Assembly: GCF_025751435.1 (NCBI RefSeq) | Contig: NZ_JAOWKY010000003.1 | Span: 124,001-188,000 of the forward strand | Direction: 5' to 3' | DNA: 64,000 nucleotides | DNA from: Albidovulum marisflavi | GTDB lineage: Bacteria; Pseudomonadota; Alphaproteobacteria; Rhodobacterales; Rhodobacteraceae | Part shown: one piece after another, positions 57,228 through 64,000 of the stretch | How the letters are laid out: each line of letters begins with the position of its first letter | Position numbering within the stretch: the first letter of the stretch is position 1 | Translations under genes and position numbers: made by a program | The notes under the pieces: generated by a model | What the model saw: the letters and a program-made list of their open reading frames with translations, nothing else | What the model was told of the DNA's origin: nothing | Databases searched by the model: none

Positions 57228-57923
57228 TCATTGACCGCGTGCGCCAAGCCTGTCCAGCACCTCGGCCGCGAGCTTTTGTCCCACGGGCCGTGACTGGGCA
57301 AGCGCGCGGGCGTCCAGTTCCGCCGCGATATCGCGGGCGGCGGCGAAGGATCGGTCCATCCGCGCCACGAGCCAGGGAATCAATGCCGCTGGAACGCGCA
57401 GCTGGCGGTCCGTGAAATGCTTGACAAGCACCGCCGCCAGAAGCGCGTCGTCCGGAGACTCAAGCGCGACGATCTGCGTGGCCTGCATCCGGCTGGCAAG
57501 ATCGGGCAAGGAAAACTTCCAGTGGGCGGGGGCGATGCGCGCTGTCAGCAGCAACGGACTGCCCTCGGCAAGGGCCAGGTTGTGCAGGTGAAACAGCGCA
57601 GTCTCCGAGGCCATGTCGCCTGCGATGCGATCGGCGTCCTCGACCACGACCGCGCCCGCCGATACCAGCTGCGCAATGTCGGTCCCGGTCAGGTGTTCCG
57701 ACTTGACGATGGCGGCACCACAGGCGGTGGCGAAAACCTGGCCAAGATGCGTCTTGCCCGCACCTTCGGGACCGATCAGCAGCACCTTTCCCTGCGGCCA
57801 TCCGCGCGGGTCGTCCAGCACCGACAGCGCCAGCGCGTTTGCGGGAGAGACGAAAAAATCCTCGCGTCCCAGTGCGGGGCGCACCGGCAGGTCAAAGGTC
57901 AACTGGCGCGACATGTCAGTCAT
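57228..57923 (-). CDS. hdaA: DnaA-like regulatory ATPase, HdaA
   Basis: A 231-residue AAA+ protein resembling the ATPase part of DnaA without its DNA-binding domain. Walker A GPEGAGKTHL (51-60), a Walker B-like VVVEDADRI, and a sensor region with DLASRMQA are visible. Hda/HdaA stimulates ATP hydrolysis by DnaA together with the sliding clamp, preventing re-initiation of replication. The N-terminal QLTFDLP is the expected clamp-binding motif. The start at 57923 overlaps the permease gene by 8 bases; ATG 57914 is also possible. Confidence 0.85.
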   Translation of the reverse strand: MTDMSRQLTFDLPVRPALGREDFFVSPANALALSVLDDPRGWPQGKVLLIGPEGAGKTHLGQVFATACGAAIVKSEHLTGTDIAQLVSAGAVVVEDADRIAGDMASETALFHLHNLALAEGSPLLLTARIAPAHWKFSLPDLASRMQATQIVALESPDDALLAAVLVKHFTDRQLRVPAALIPWLVARMDRSFAAARDIAAELDARALAQSRPVGQKLAAEVLDRLGARGQ

Positions 57924-58983
57924 CTTCCTGACCGCTGCGGCCCTGGTAAAGGCGGCTGCCCATGTAACGGGAAATGCCGAACCGCGTCAAAACCCCGATC
58001 GATGCCGCGACAGGCACCGCAACAAGCATGCCGACGAAGCCGAAAACGGTTCCGAAGGCAGAAAGCGCGAACAGAAGCCATACCGGATGAAGCCCGACGG
58101 ATCCCCCGACCAGGCGCGGGGTCAGGACATTGCCTTCAAGAAACTGGCCAGCGGCGAAGACCGCGGCAACGGCGCCGATATAGCCCCATTCGCCCCAGAA
58201 CTGAAAAAAGGCCAGCCCGATCGCCAAGGCTCCCCCGACCAGGGCGCCGACATAGGGGATGAACGTGATCAGTCCAGCGGTGGCGCCCACCACCAGGCCG
58301 AAGTCGAGCCCGACCATCATCAGTGCGACCGAGTAGAACGTGCCGAGCGCGAAGCAGACGGATACCTGGCCGCGAACGAAACCGGCAAGCACCCGGTCGA
58401 TGTCGCGGGCGATCGTGCGGACGTCCTCGGCATGGTCCCGCGGCAGCCAGGCGTCGACCTTGGCGACCATCTTGTCCCAGTCCAGCAGCAGGTAGAAGGC
58501 CACGACCGGCACGACTACGATGAACAGGACGGCATTGATCAGCGATAGCGCCGACGACAGCAGCCCGGAGGCCAGCTTGCCGCCTTGCGACTTGATGGCC
58601 TGGCCGATGGATTGAAGCGTTTCGTGTACGACGCTCTGGCTGTCCATCGCCTGGGGGAAGTTTTCGGCAAGGAATTGCTGGAGCTGTCCGAAGATCGTGG
58701 GCGCCGCGTTCACCAGTTGCACCAGCTGCCGCGCGATGGCGGGCAGGATAAGCAGGGACAGAAGGACAAAGATCAGCAGCGCCACGACCGAGATCGTTAC
58801 GGTCGCCGCGGTGCGGGAAAGCCCAAGCCGTTCAAGCCGGTCGGCGACCGGATCCAGGAAATAGGCGACCGCGCCCCCGACAAGGAAGGGCAGAATGACG
58901 TCGCCCAGAAACCAGAGCGCGGCAAAGAAGACCGCAAGCGCGATCCCCCAGTACTTCGCCTGTTGCCGGACGGGCAGGGCCAT
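57916..58983 (-). CDS. AI-2E family transporter (PerM-like)
   Basis: A 355-residue inner-membrane protein with about seven to eight helices. N-terminal (FLVGGAVAYFLDPVADRLERLG), central (LSALSLINAVLFIVVVPVVAFYLLLDWD) and C-terminal segments (VGATAGLITFIPYVGALVGG, EGNVLTPRLVGGSVGLHP) are typical of the AI-2E/PerM family. A periplasmic or cytoplasmic alpha-helical segment lies at about 70-140. The family exports autoinducer-2 in some bacteria and moves ions in others; the cargo here is unknown. It is the first gene of the leftward set with hdaA, ppk and ppx. Confidence 0.85.
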   Translation of the reverse strand: MALPVRQQAKYWGIALAVFFAALWFLGDVILPFLVGGAVAYFLDPVADRLERLGLSRTAATVTISVVALLIFVLLSLLILPAIARQLVQLVNAAPTIFGQLQQFLAENFPQAMDSQSVVHETLQSIGQAIKSQGGKLASGLLSSALSLINAVLFIVVVPVVAFYLLLDWDKMVAKVDAWLPRDHAEDVRTIARDIDRVLAGFVRGQVSVCFALGTFYSVALMMVGLDFGLVVGATAGLITFIPYVGALVGGALAIGLAFFQFWGEWGYIGAVAAVFAAGQFLEGNVLTPRLVGGSVGLHPVWLLFALSAFGTVFGFVGMLVAVPVAASIGVLTRFGISRYMGSRLYQGRSGQEDD

Positions 58984-59149
58984 GGGTCACTCCTTTCCCT
59001 TCTCATGGCTGAAGCTGGCGCGGGTCGCAAGTCGCAACTCTTAAATCACGTGGCTGCCGGCAATGGATCAGCCGATGATCCGGGCCGCCAATCCGCTTGC
59101 GAAGGGCGTATCGATACCGTGGGCCACCCCGGGTGATGCAGGGCGGCTA

Positions 59150-59929
59150 TCATTCCGTCTTGGCGTCACGGGACGTTGAATCAGGATAGGAAAAGCCCAC
59201 CTGCCGCTCCAGGTCGAGGTCAAGATTCTCGAGAATGAACGCGCGATCGGCGTCCGAGATCGTCTTCACCTTGCGTTCGGGCGTGTCGGCGAAACGGTTC
59301 CACGGCCATCCGAAGCGGCCCTTCGGCACCGTGACCTGCTCAGGCTCCGGCAGGCCGTGCAGGCGCGCGACATCCGTCACGACACCTCCCGGATCAGCGA
59401 CGATCCGGTCATGCGTCCAATGGACCACCTTGATCCCGCGCTCAGACAGGCCCTGAAGGGCCTGCATTTTCCATCGGCGCAGTTCGAGAAGGTTGATCGG
59501 CGGTTTTCCTGTAAGGGGGTGCCTGTCCTGCTGCAGGATTTGACAGTTGAGCGGATCGTCGGTCGCGAGCAGGAATTTCTTGTCGACGACGCTTCGCCAC
59601 TCGGCTCGGATGAAGTCCGAAAACGGCAGGTCGCAGAGATCAGGTTCGGCGTGCCAGGGCTTTTCGTACATGCTGAGCAACCAGCCAAAGACTTCGCGGT
59701 AGACTGCGACGAAGACGACGTCATCCGGCACCGCCAGGAAACTTGGGAACCCGTGCTTCCAACCGAACTCCCGACCATCCCGGACGGGAAGGTTCTGCAT
59801 GATCAGAGCCTCGGTGAAGTTCGTCCCCGAGCAGCGTTCGCCGATGACCTGCACCTTCGGCTTGCCGAGGCGCCGGAACTCTCCAAGCGTCTGGCGCACT
59901 CGAAGGTGGACGTAGGGGCTGAAGATCAT
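59150..59929 (-). CDS. Sulfotransferase-like protein (SGTN loop)
   Basis: A 259-residue soluble protein. The N-terminal VQVIGERCSGTNFTEALI (27-44) is a P-loop-like PAPS-binding motif of a subgroup of sulfotransferase-like proteins in which the usual K/R is replaced by SGTN. The remainder has the Trp-rich FVAVYREVFGWLLSMYEKPW region and a FGWPWNRFADTPERK C-terminus. It starts at ATG 59929 with GGAG upstream; a longer open frame upstream is not protein-like. The gene is divergent from the acetyltransferase/ligase set at 60505. Acceptor and activity are inferred from the loop only. Confidence 0.65.
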   Translation of the reverse strand: MIFSPYVHLRVRQTLGEFRRLGKPKVQVIGERCSGTNFTEALIMQNLPVRDGREFGWKHGFPSFLAVPDDVVFVAVYREVFGWLLSMYEKPWHAEPDLCDLPFSDFIRAEWRSVVDKKFLLATDDPLNCQILQQDRHPLTGKPPINLLELRRWKMQALQGLSERGIKVVHWTHDRIVADPGGVVTDVARLHGLPEPEQVTVPKGRFGWPWNRFADTPERKVKTISDADRAFILENLDLDLERQVGFSYPDSTSRDAKTE

Positions 59930-60504
59930 CTGGCAGTCTCCGAACGGGTCTCGGGCGGGGCGGCACCTGCCCCGAACAGGGACGGCGCCGCGGTGATTGC
60001 GGGGTGTCCGGCCATGATTGCCTGAGCCTTTCTGGAAGCACATGGGGTAGGGTCGTTTTCCGGTAATCCGCGAGCTTGGGCAAGCTGTTGCGGGGAATGC
60101 GGGAACTCCTCTGTGATTTTGTTTCCTTGGGCGCACAAGTCTGAGGCATGGCGCGCAATCGTTTAGTAGCGGTGTCAATGCGGCTGGGCGTGTCAGACAG
60201 GCGGCTTTTCAAGGCATTGCGCCTGAGCAAGCGCGCTGCGCGGAGTGACGCCGCAGAAGGATTCAGGCTGAATGCGGCCTATTTTATCCGCATTTCTGGT
60301 CCCTTATCCCCTAACGGCCCGATGTCCGACCGCTGCCGGGCAGTCAGCGCGCGTCCGGCGAAGGACTTGGCTCAGCGGGGCGCCTCCCTCTGCTGCCGTC
60401 GAACCGCGTTGACTCCAGAAAACATTAACCTGAAACATGAACCGTCACGATTGCGTGCCGCAGCCCTGCCGGGGGAGAGCGGGCATTTTGAGTGGAAGTT
60501 GCGG
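59930..60504. other. 575-base intergenic region of divergent tailoring genes
   Basis: Contains no secure gene. A 70-codon minus-strand frame (60138-59926) ends with ATGA overlap on the sulfotransferase start, but its composition is unlike a protein. TTGACT at 60409-60414 is a possible -35 element for the acetyltransferase gene, with no good -10 beside it. Base composition is lower in GC than the coding regions, as expected for a regulatory stretch. Confidence 0.4.
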
Positions 60505-61032
60505 ATGTTGAATACTCTTCGGGCGGACTATCGACGACACAAGGGGGAAGGTGCGGCTTTCGTCGCGTTGACAACCTATCGTTTCGGCCGCTGGGCATTG
60601 AACCTCCGCAATCCCGTCCTGCGATGGTTTCTTTTGAAGGTCTACGGGCTGACGAACATGTTCGTCGCCAATGTGACGAAGATCTGGCTGCCTCCGCAGA
60701 CCACCATCGGCAAGGATTTCCACATCATCCATGGGTCCGGTTTCCTAGCCGTGCATCCGGACGTCATCATCGGGGACCGCTGCGGCGTAATGCACAACGT
60801 CACCATCGGCATGAATATGACGGGCGGGGTTCCGCAGATTGGCGACGACGTGTTCATCGGTGTCAACGCCACGATCCTTGGACCAGTGAAGATCGGCGAT
60901 CGGACGAGGATCGGTGCGAACACGGTCGTCGTGACTGACGTGCCTGCGGACTCCGTGGTTCAGGCGCCAGCGCCACGCATCTTTCCCAGTCTTTCCATTC
61001 AGAGCCTGAAGGCTTCTCGCCCTTCGACCTGA
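60505..61032 (+). CDS. Hexapeptide-repeat acetyltransferase (serine acetyltransferase-like)
   Basis: A 175-residue left-handed beta-helix enzyme. After an N-terminal helical part (MLNTLRADYRRH; FGRWALNLRNPVLR) come hexapeptide turns with HIIHGSGFLAVHPDVIIGDRC, the active-site His-containing MHNVTIGMN, IGDDVFIGVNATILG and the terminal IGANTVVVTDVPADSVV. The layout is that of short CysE-like O-acetyltransferases used in polysaccharide and lipid tailoring rather than the full-length cysteine-pathway enzyme. ATG 60505 has GGAAG upstream. It is the first of four genes read to the right edge, 23 bases before the ligase gene. Confidence 0.8.
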   Translation: MLNTLRADYRRHKGEGAAFVALTTYRFGRWALNLRNPVLRWFLLKVYGLTNMFVANVTKIWLPPQTTIGKDFHIIHGSGFLAVHPDVIIGDRCGVMHNVTIGMNMTGGVPQIGDDVFIGVNATILGPVKIGDRTRIGANTVVVTDVPADSVVQAPAPRIFPSLSIQSLKASRPST

Positions 61033-61055
61033 ACCGGCTTGCCAGGAGGCACTTC

Positions 61056-62615
61056 GTGAACGCTCTGACAACGACATTCTACCAGTTGCTGTCCGACAAC
61101 ATCCCTGCTCGTCCGGGCAAGACGGCGCTGGTGGATCCGACCCGATCGATTGACTACGCTAGCCTCGGCGCTGAGGTCGACCGTGTCGCCAGCTATCTGA
61201 GCGAGCGGGGCATCGCGCGGGGCGACCGCGTCATCGTTCATCTGCGCAAGAGCATCGAGGAAGTCGTCGCCATGCTGGCCGTTGCCAAGGTGGGTGGTGT
61301 GGTCGTGAACGTGAATGCCCAGTGGACGCTTGAGCAGCTTGGTTATGTCGCGGACGACTGCGGCGCGGTCATGGTCCTGACGGACGGACGCACCGCCGCC
61401 GCGATGTCGAAGCAGGAGCTTCCGGGGAAGGTGCGCCGCATCCTCGCGCTAGACCTCAAGTCAGAGGCCGAAGGTTTCGACAGCTGGCGTCTTCTCCCCG
61501 AAGCGTCGACGCCCGAGGTGCCGGTTCTCGATACGGAACTGGCCATGATCATCTACACCTCCGGCTCCACGGGCCGTCCCAAGGGCGTGATGCTGAGCCA
61601 CCGCAACATCATCGCCGGTGCGCGCTCGGTGGCGCGATATCTTCGGCTCTCGGAAGACGACCGATTGATCAGCATTCTTGCCTACAACTTCGATGCGGGG
61701 CTCAATCAGCTGACGACCATGCTACTGCTCGGCGGGACGGTGGTGCACCAGCCGGTGATCATGCCGACGGAGATCGTGCGCGCCATGGTCAAGCACGACG
61801 TCACGGGTCTTGCTGGGGTGCCGCCGCTGATCAACCAGATCGTCCGGCTCTTGCGCGACAACCCCGTCGCATTGCCGTCTCTGCGGCGGGTCACGAACAC
61901 CGGCGGACGGATCCCGCCCGACATTCTGGATGTCATGCCGGATGTCTTTCCCGGTGCCGACATCTACCTGATGTATGGCCTGACCGAGTCCTTCCGCTCG
62001 ACCTTTCTTGCGCCCGAGCTGTTCCACGCCAAGAAAGGATCCATCGGCAAGGCGATCCCCGGCGCCGAGGTCTTTGTCATCAAGGAAGGTGTCGGCATCG
62101 CCGGACCCGGGGAGCAGGGGGAGCTGGTCCATCGCGGCCCTCTGGTCAGCATGGGCTATTGGGGCCGCCCGGACCTGACCAACGAAAAGATCCGGACCTG
62201 CCCGGAGCTGCGCCACCTGATCGGGGAGGAGAAGGTGGTCTACAGCGGTGACATCGTCAGGGTCGACGAAGACGGCGATCTCTGGTTCATCGGCCGCAAC
62301 GACGCGATGATCAAGACGAGCGGGGTTCGCACCAGCCCCGACGAGATCGAGGATCACATCTACAGCAGCGGCATCGTCGCCGATGCCGTGGCCTACGGTG
62401 TCGAAGACGATGACCTGGGACATGCCGTGCATGTCGCCGTCACGCCTCTGGAGGGGTTCGACAAGGATCGCCTGATCGCGCACTGCTTTCGGACGATGCC
62501 GAGCTATATGGTGCCCAAGGAGATCAGATTGTGGCGGGAGGCCATGCCGCGGACGTCCAGCGGAAAGCTCGCCCGCCCCGAAATCGTAAAGATCAGCCGA
62601 GGCCTGCAGGATTAG
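61056..62615 (+). CDS. AMP-forming acyl-/aminoacyl ligase, exosortase-A-system type
   Basis: A 519-residue ANL-superfamily enzyme. It has the P-loop-like A3 motif YTSGSTGRPKGV, A5 YGLTE, A7 YSGD and A10 PRTSSGKLARPE with the catalytic lysine. Such enzymes adenylate a carboxylic acid and pass it to CoA or to a carrier protein. The order with a carrier protein and a PLP decarboxylase downstream matches the ligase described for exosortase-A-associated loci. The substrate cannot be read from the sequence. The start is GTG 61056 with a perfect AGGAGG six bases upstream. Confidence 0.85.
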   Translation: MNALTTTFYQLLSDNIPARPGKTALVDPTRSIDYASLGAEVDRVASYLSERGIARGDRVIVHLRKSIEEVVAMLAVAKVGGVVVNVNAQWTLEQLGYVADDCGAVMVLTDGRTAAAMSKQELPGKVRRILALDLKSEAEGFDSWRLLPEASTPEVPVLDTELAMIIYTSGSTGRPKGVMLSHRNIIAGARSVARYLRLSEDDRLISILAYNFDAGLNQLTTMLLLGGTVVHQPVIMPTEIVRAMVKHDVTGLAGVPPLINQIVRLLRDNPVALPSLRRVTNTGGRIPPDILDVMPDVFPGADIYLMYGLTESFRSTFLAPELFHAKKGSIGKAIPGAEVFVIKEGVGIAGPGEQGELVHRGPLVSMGYWGRPDLTNEKIRTCPELRHLIGEEKVVYSGDIVRVDEDGDLWFIGRNDAMIKTSGVRTSPDEIEDHIYSSGIVADAVAYGVEDDDLGHAVHVAVTPLEGFDKDRLIAHCFRTMPSYMVPKEIRLWREAMPRTSSGKLARPEIVKISRGLQD

Positions 62616-62678
62616 ACCCTTTGACACCAGAATGAAAGGATAGGACGTGTGTGTGATTGATGCTTCGGGTGGTTCCAA

Positions 62679-62915
62679 ATGAGCATGAAGATGGACGAAC
62701 TCCTGGAATACCTGACCGGCGTGCTCGAACCCGATGAGCCGATCGAGCCGGAGACGGAACTGTTCTCCTCCGGATTGCTCGACTCTGTCTTGATGATCGG
62801 TCTGATCATGTTCATCGAACAGAAATGCGGCATTCAGGTGCGTGCCGAAGACGTAACGCTCGACAACTTCGACACGCCTGAGAGGATCAAGAATTTTGTC
62901 GAGAGCGCAAGCTAG
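62679..62915 (+). CDS. Acyl carrier protein
   Basis: A 78-residue acidic four-helix protein. The phosphopantetheine-binding serine is Ser36 in SSGLLDSVLMIGLIMFIE, with the DSV in place of the usual DSL. The rest (PETELF, CGIQVRAEDVTLDNFDTPERI) fits small discrete carrier proteins of secondary or polysaccharide pathways rather than the fatty acid AcpP. No strong ribosome-binding site precedes the ATG at 62679, which is 63 bases after the ligase stop. It likely carries the group activated by the ligase. Confidence 0.85.
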   Translation: MSMKMDELLEYLTGVLEPDEPIEPETELFSSGLLDSVLMIGLIMFIEQKCGIQVRAEDVTLDNFDTPERIKNFVESAS

Positions 62916-62930
62916 GTAGTGACTGGTAAC

Positions 62931-64000
62931 ATGTTGGAAGCGCACGAAGATGACGCCGCCCTGGCCCGAGTCGCATCCGATTTCGGGACGCCGGCCTATG
63001 TCTACTTCACGGACAAGATCGAGCAGCGGATCGCGGATCTGCGGGCCGCATTCGGGGGGCGCTTCGCGCTGAGCTACGCCGCCAAGAGCAACCCCAACCC
63101 CGAGCTTCTGCGCTGGCTTTCGAGCCGGATCGAGAACCTCGACATCTCCTCGATCGGCGAGATGCGGCTCGGTCTTCGGGCCGGCTGGGAGCCGGAGAGG
63201 ATGAGCTTCACGGGCCCCGGGAAGCGTGACGCCGAACTGGCCGAGGCCATCGGGAACGGCGTGGGCGAGCTGATCGTCGAATCCGTGGACGAGGCGATCC
63301 GCGCCGATCGCATCGCGGCCGAGGCCGGCAGTGTCCAACGCATCATGGTCCGCATCGCGCCCGACAGGGTTCCGAAAGGCTTCGGCGACCAGATGGCCGG
63401 CAGGCCAAGTGCATTCGGGGTCGACTATGAAGCGATCCACGAGGAGCTTCCGAAGATCCTCGCGCTCAGGAACCTTCGGCTGATCGGGCTTCACATCTAC
63501 GCGGGAACGCAGTGCCTGGTCCCGGAGGCGATCTGCGAGAATTACCGGATATTCATGAGCATCTTTTCCGATGTCTGCGAGCGGCATGATATCTGGCCGG
63601 AGAAGCTTGTCTTCGGATCGGGTCTGGGCGTTCCCTACTTCGAGAACGATGCGCCGATTGACCTGAAGGCCGCCGCGCTTGGCATCCGAAAAGAGATCGA
63701 CGCTTTCTGTGCGCTTCCCAGGTTCGCCAAGACCGATCTGGCGCTTGAACTGGGGCGCTACCTCGTCGGAGAGGCGGGATATTTCCTGACCGGCATCACC
63801 ACGATCAAGGAATCGCGCGGAACGCGTTTTGGCATCTGCGACGGCGGCATGAACAACCACCTGCCCGCCTCCGGCAACTTCGGCATGGTGATCCATCGCA
63901 ATTACCGAATGCATCGGGTCGGCGGGGGAGAGCCCGCGCGAAAGGTCAATCTTGTCGGCCCGCTTTGCACGCCGCTAGACCGGATCGGCGTTGGCGTACA
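62931..64000 (+). CDS. Pyridoxal-dependent decarboxylase, fold type III (truncated at window end)
   Basis: Reads from ATG 62931 off the right edge; 356 codons are present and no stop was met. The N-terminal TIM barrel has the Schiff-base lysine Lys52 in ALSYAAKSNPNPELL, the GLHIYAGTQ segment, the glycine-rich phosphate loop FGSGLGVPY and GPLCTPLDRIGVG with the cysteine that reaches the partner active site. This is the ornithine/diaminopimelate decarboxylase fold; the closest pattern is the exosortase-A-associated and BtrK-like group that acts on carrier-bound amino acids. It begins 15 bases after the carrier protein gene. Substrate unknown; the missing end contains only the last part of the beta domain. 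Confidence 0.85.
   Translation, partial: MLEAHEDDAALARVASDFGTPAYVYFTDKIEQRIADLRAAFGGRFALSYAAKSNPNPELLRWLSSRIENLDISSIGEMRLGLRAGWEPERMSFTGPGKRDAELAEAIGNGVGELIVESVDEAIRADRIAAEAGSVQRIMVRIAPDRVPKGFGDQMAGRPSAFGVDYEAIHEELPKILALRNLRLIGLHIYAGTQCLVPEAICENYRIFMSIFSDVCERHDIWPEKLVFGSGLGVPYFENDAPIDLKAAALGIRKEIDAFCALPRFAKTDLALELGRYLVGEAGYFLTGITTIKESRGTRFGICDGGMNNHLPASGNFGMVIHRNYRMHRVGGGEPARKVNLVGPLCTPLDRIGVGV

Noticed and set aside
60148-60504. N-terminal extension of the acetyltransferase to 60148
   Set aside because: The extra 119 residues are Arg/Ser-rich and not like the family; the hexapeptide enzyme is complete from 60505.
61722-63914. Long minus-strand open frame across the ligase, carrier and decarboxylase genes
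   Set aside because: It spans three well-supported genes on the plus strand and has no recognisable domain.

Overview
This 64 kb window is chromosomal DNA from a GC-rich alphaproteobacterium, most probably of the order Rhodobacterales (Rhodobacter/Roseobacter group). The evidence is gene order and family content: pdxJ-acpS-lepB-rnc-era-DUF1491; a purine ABC transporter joined to xdhABC; isoaspartyl methyltransferase-tolC-PopZ-like; the pccB...pccA-mcm propionate genes; AI-2E-permease/hdaA/ppk/ppx; and several small proteins largely restricted to this order (DUF1489-, DUF6497- and DUF6280-like). No CRISPR array, insertion sequence, prophage or plasmid gene was found. One tRNA (Cys) is present.

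Layout. 1-3768 (+): vitamin B6, carrier-protein activation, signal peptidase, RNase III and Era, closed by a perfect palindromic terminator. 3861-13277 (-): one tightly overlapping operon encoding the three xanthine dehydrogenase proteins and a complete BMP-type ABC importer, which suggests uptake of a purine or nucleoside followed by purine oxidation. 13544-19480 (+): a DUF6544/6920-like protein, DNA polymerase III alpha (dnaE) and an overlapping ClsC-like phospholipase D protein. 19496-23160 (-): an AbrB-family membrane protein, slyX and a B12-dependent class II ribonucleotide reductase, divergent from a DUF1489 gene across a compact promoter region with an inverted repeat. 23812-27118 (+): hisS-hisZ-hisG. 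27251-29909: a GlxA-type regulator divergent from a flavin-dependent oxidoreductase. 30079-35382: a membrane protein, tRNA-Cys, isoaspartyl methyltransferase family protein, tolC, PopZ-like, a small conserved protein and efp. 35440-39692: ygfZ, an MsbA-like exporter, a class V aminotransferase and a DUF486 membrane protein. 39901-49070 (+): propionyl-CoA carboxylase and methylmalonyl-CoA mutase genes, interrupted by small secreted proteins/lipoproteins and a GT-C-like membrane protein. 49290-53401: a sulfotransferase and small enzymes. 53436-58983 (-): ppx, ppk, hdaA and an AI-2E-family permease. 59150-64000: a sulfotransferase divergent from a hexapeptide acetyltransferase, an AMP-forming ligase, an acyl carrier protein and a PLP decarboxylase that runs off the right edge.

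The last block is the best candidate for an under-described system. The ligase, carrier protein and fold-III decarboxylase form a self-contained module that could load an amino acid on a carrier protein and decarboxylate it there. It resembles the ligase/decarboxylase pair known from exosortase-A/exopolysaccharide loci and sits next to acetyl- and sulfotransferase genes. Other points of interest are a GC-poor mosaic block inside hisS, TTTGCAA palindromes upstream of pccB without the usual neighbouring regulator gene, a polytopic membrane protein overlapping pccA, and operator-like inverted repeats at the ribonucleotide reductase promoter.

All functions are read from sequence motifs and gene order. 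No database search was run.
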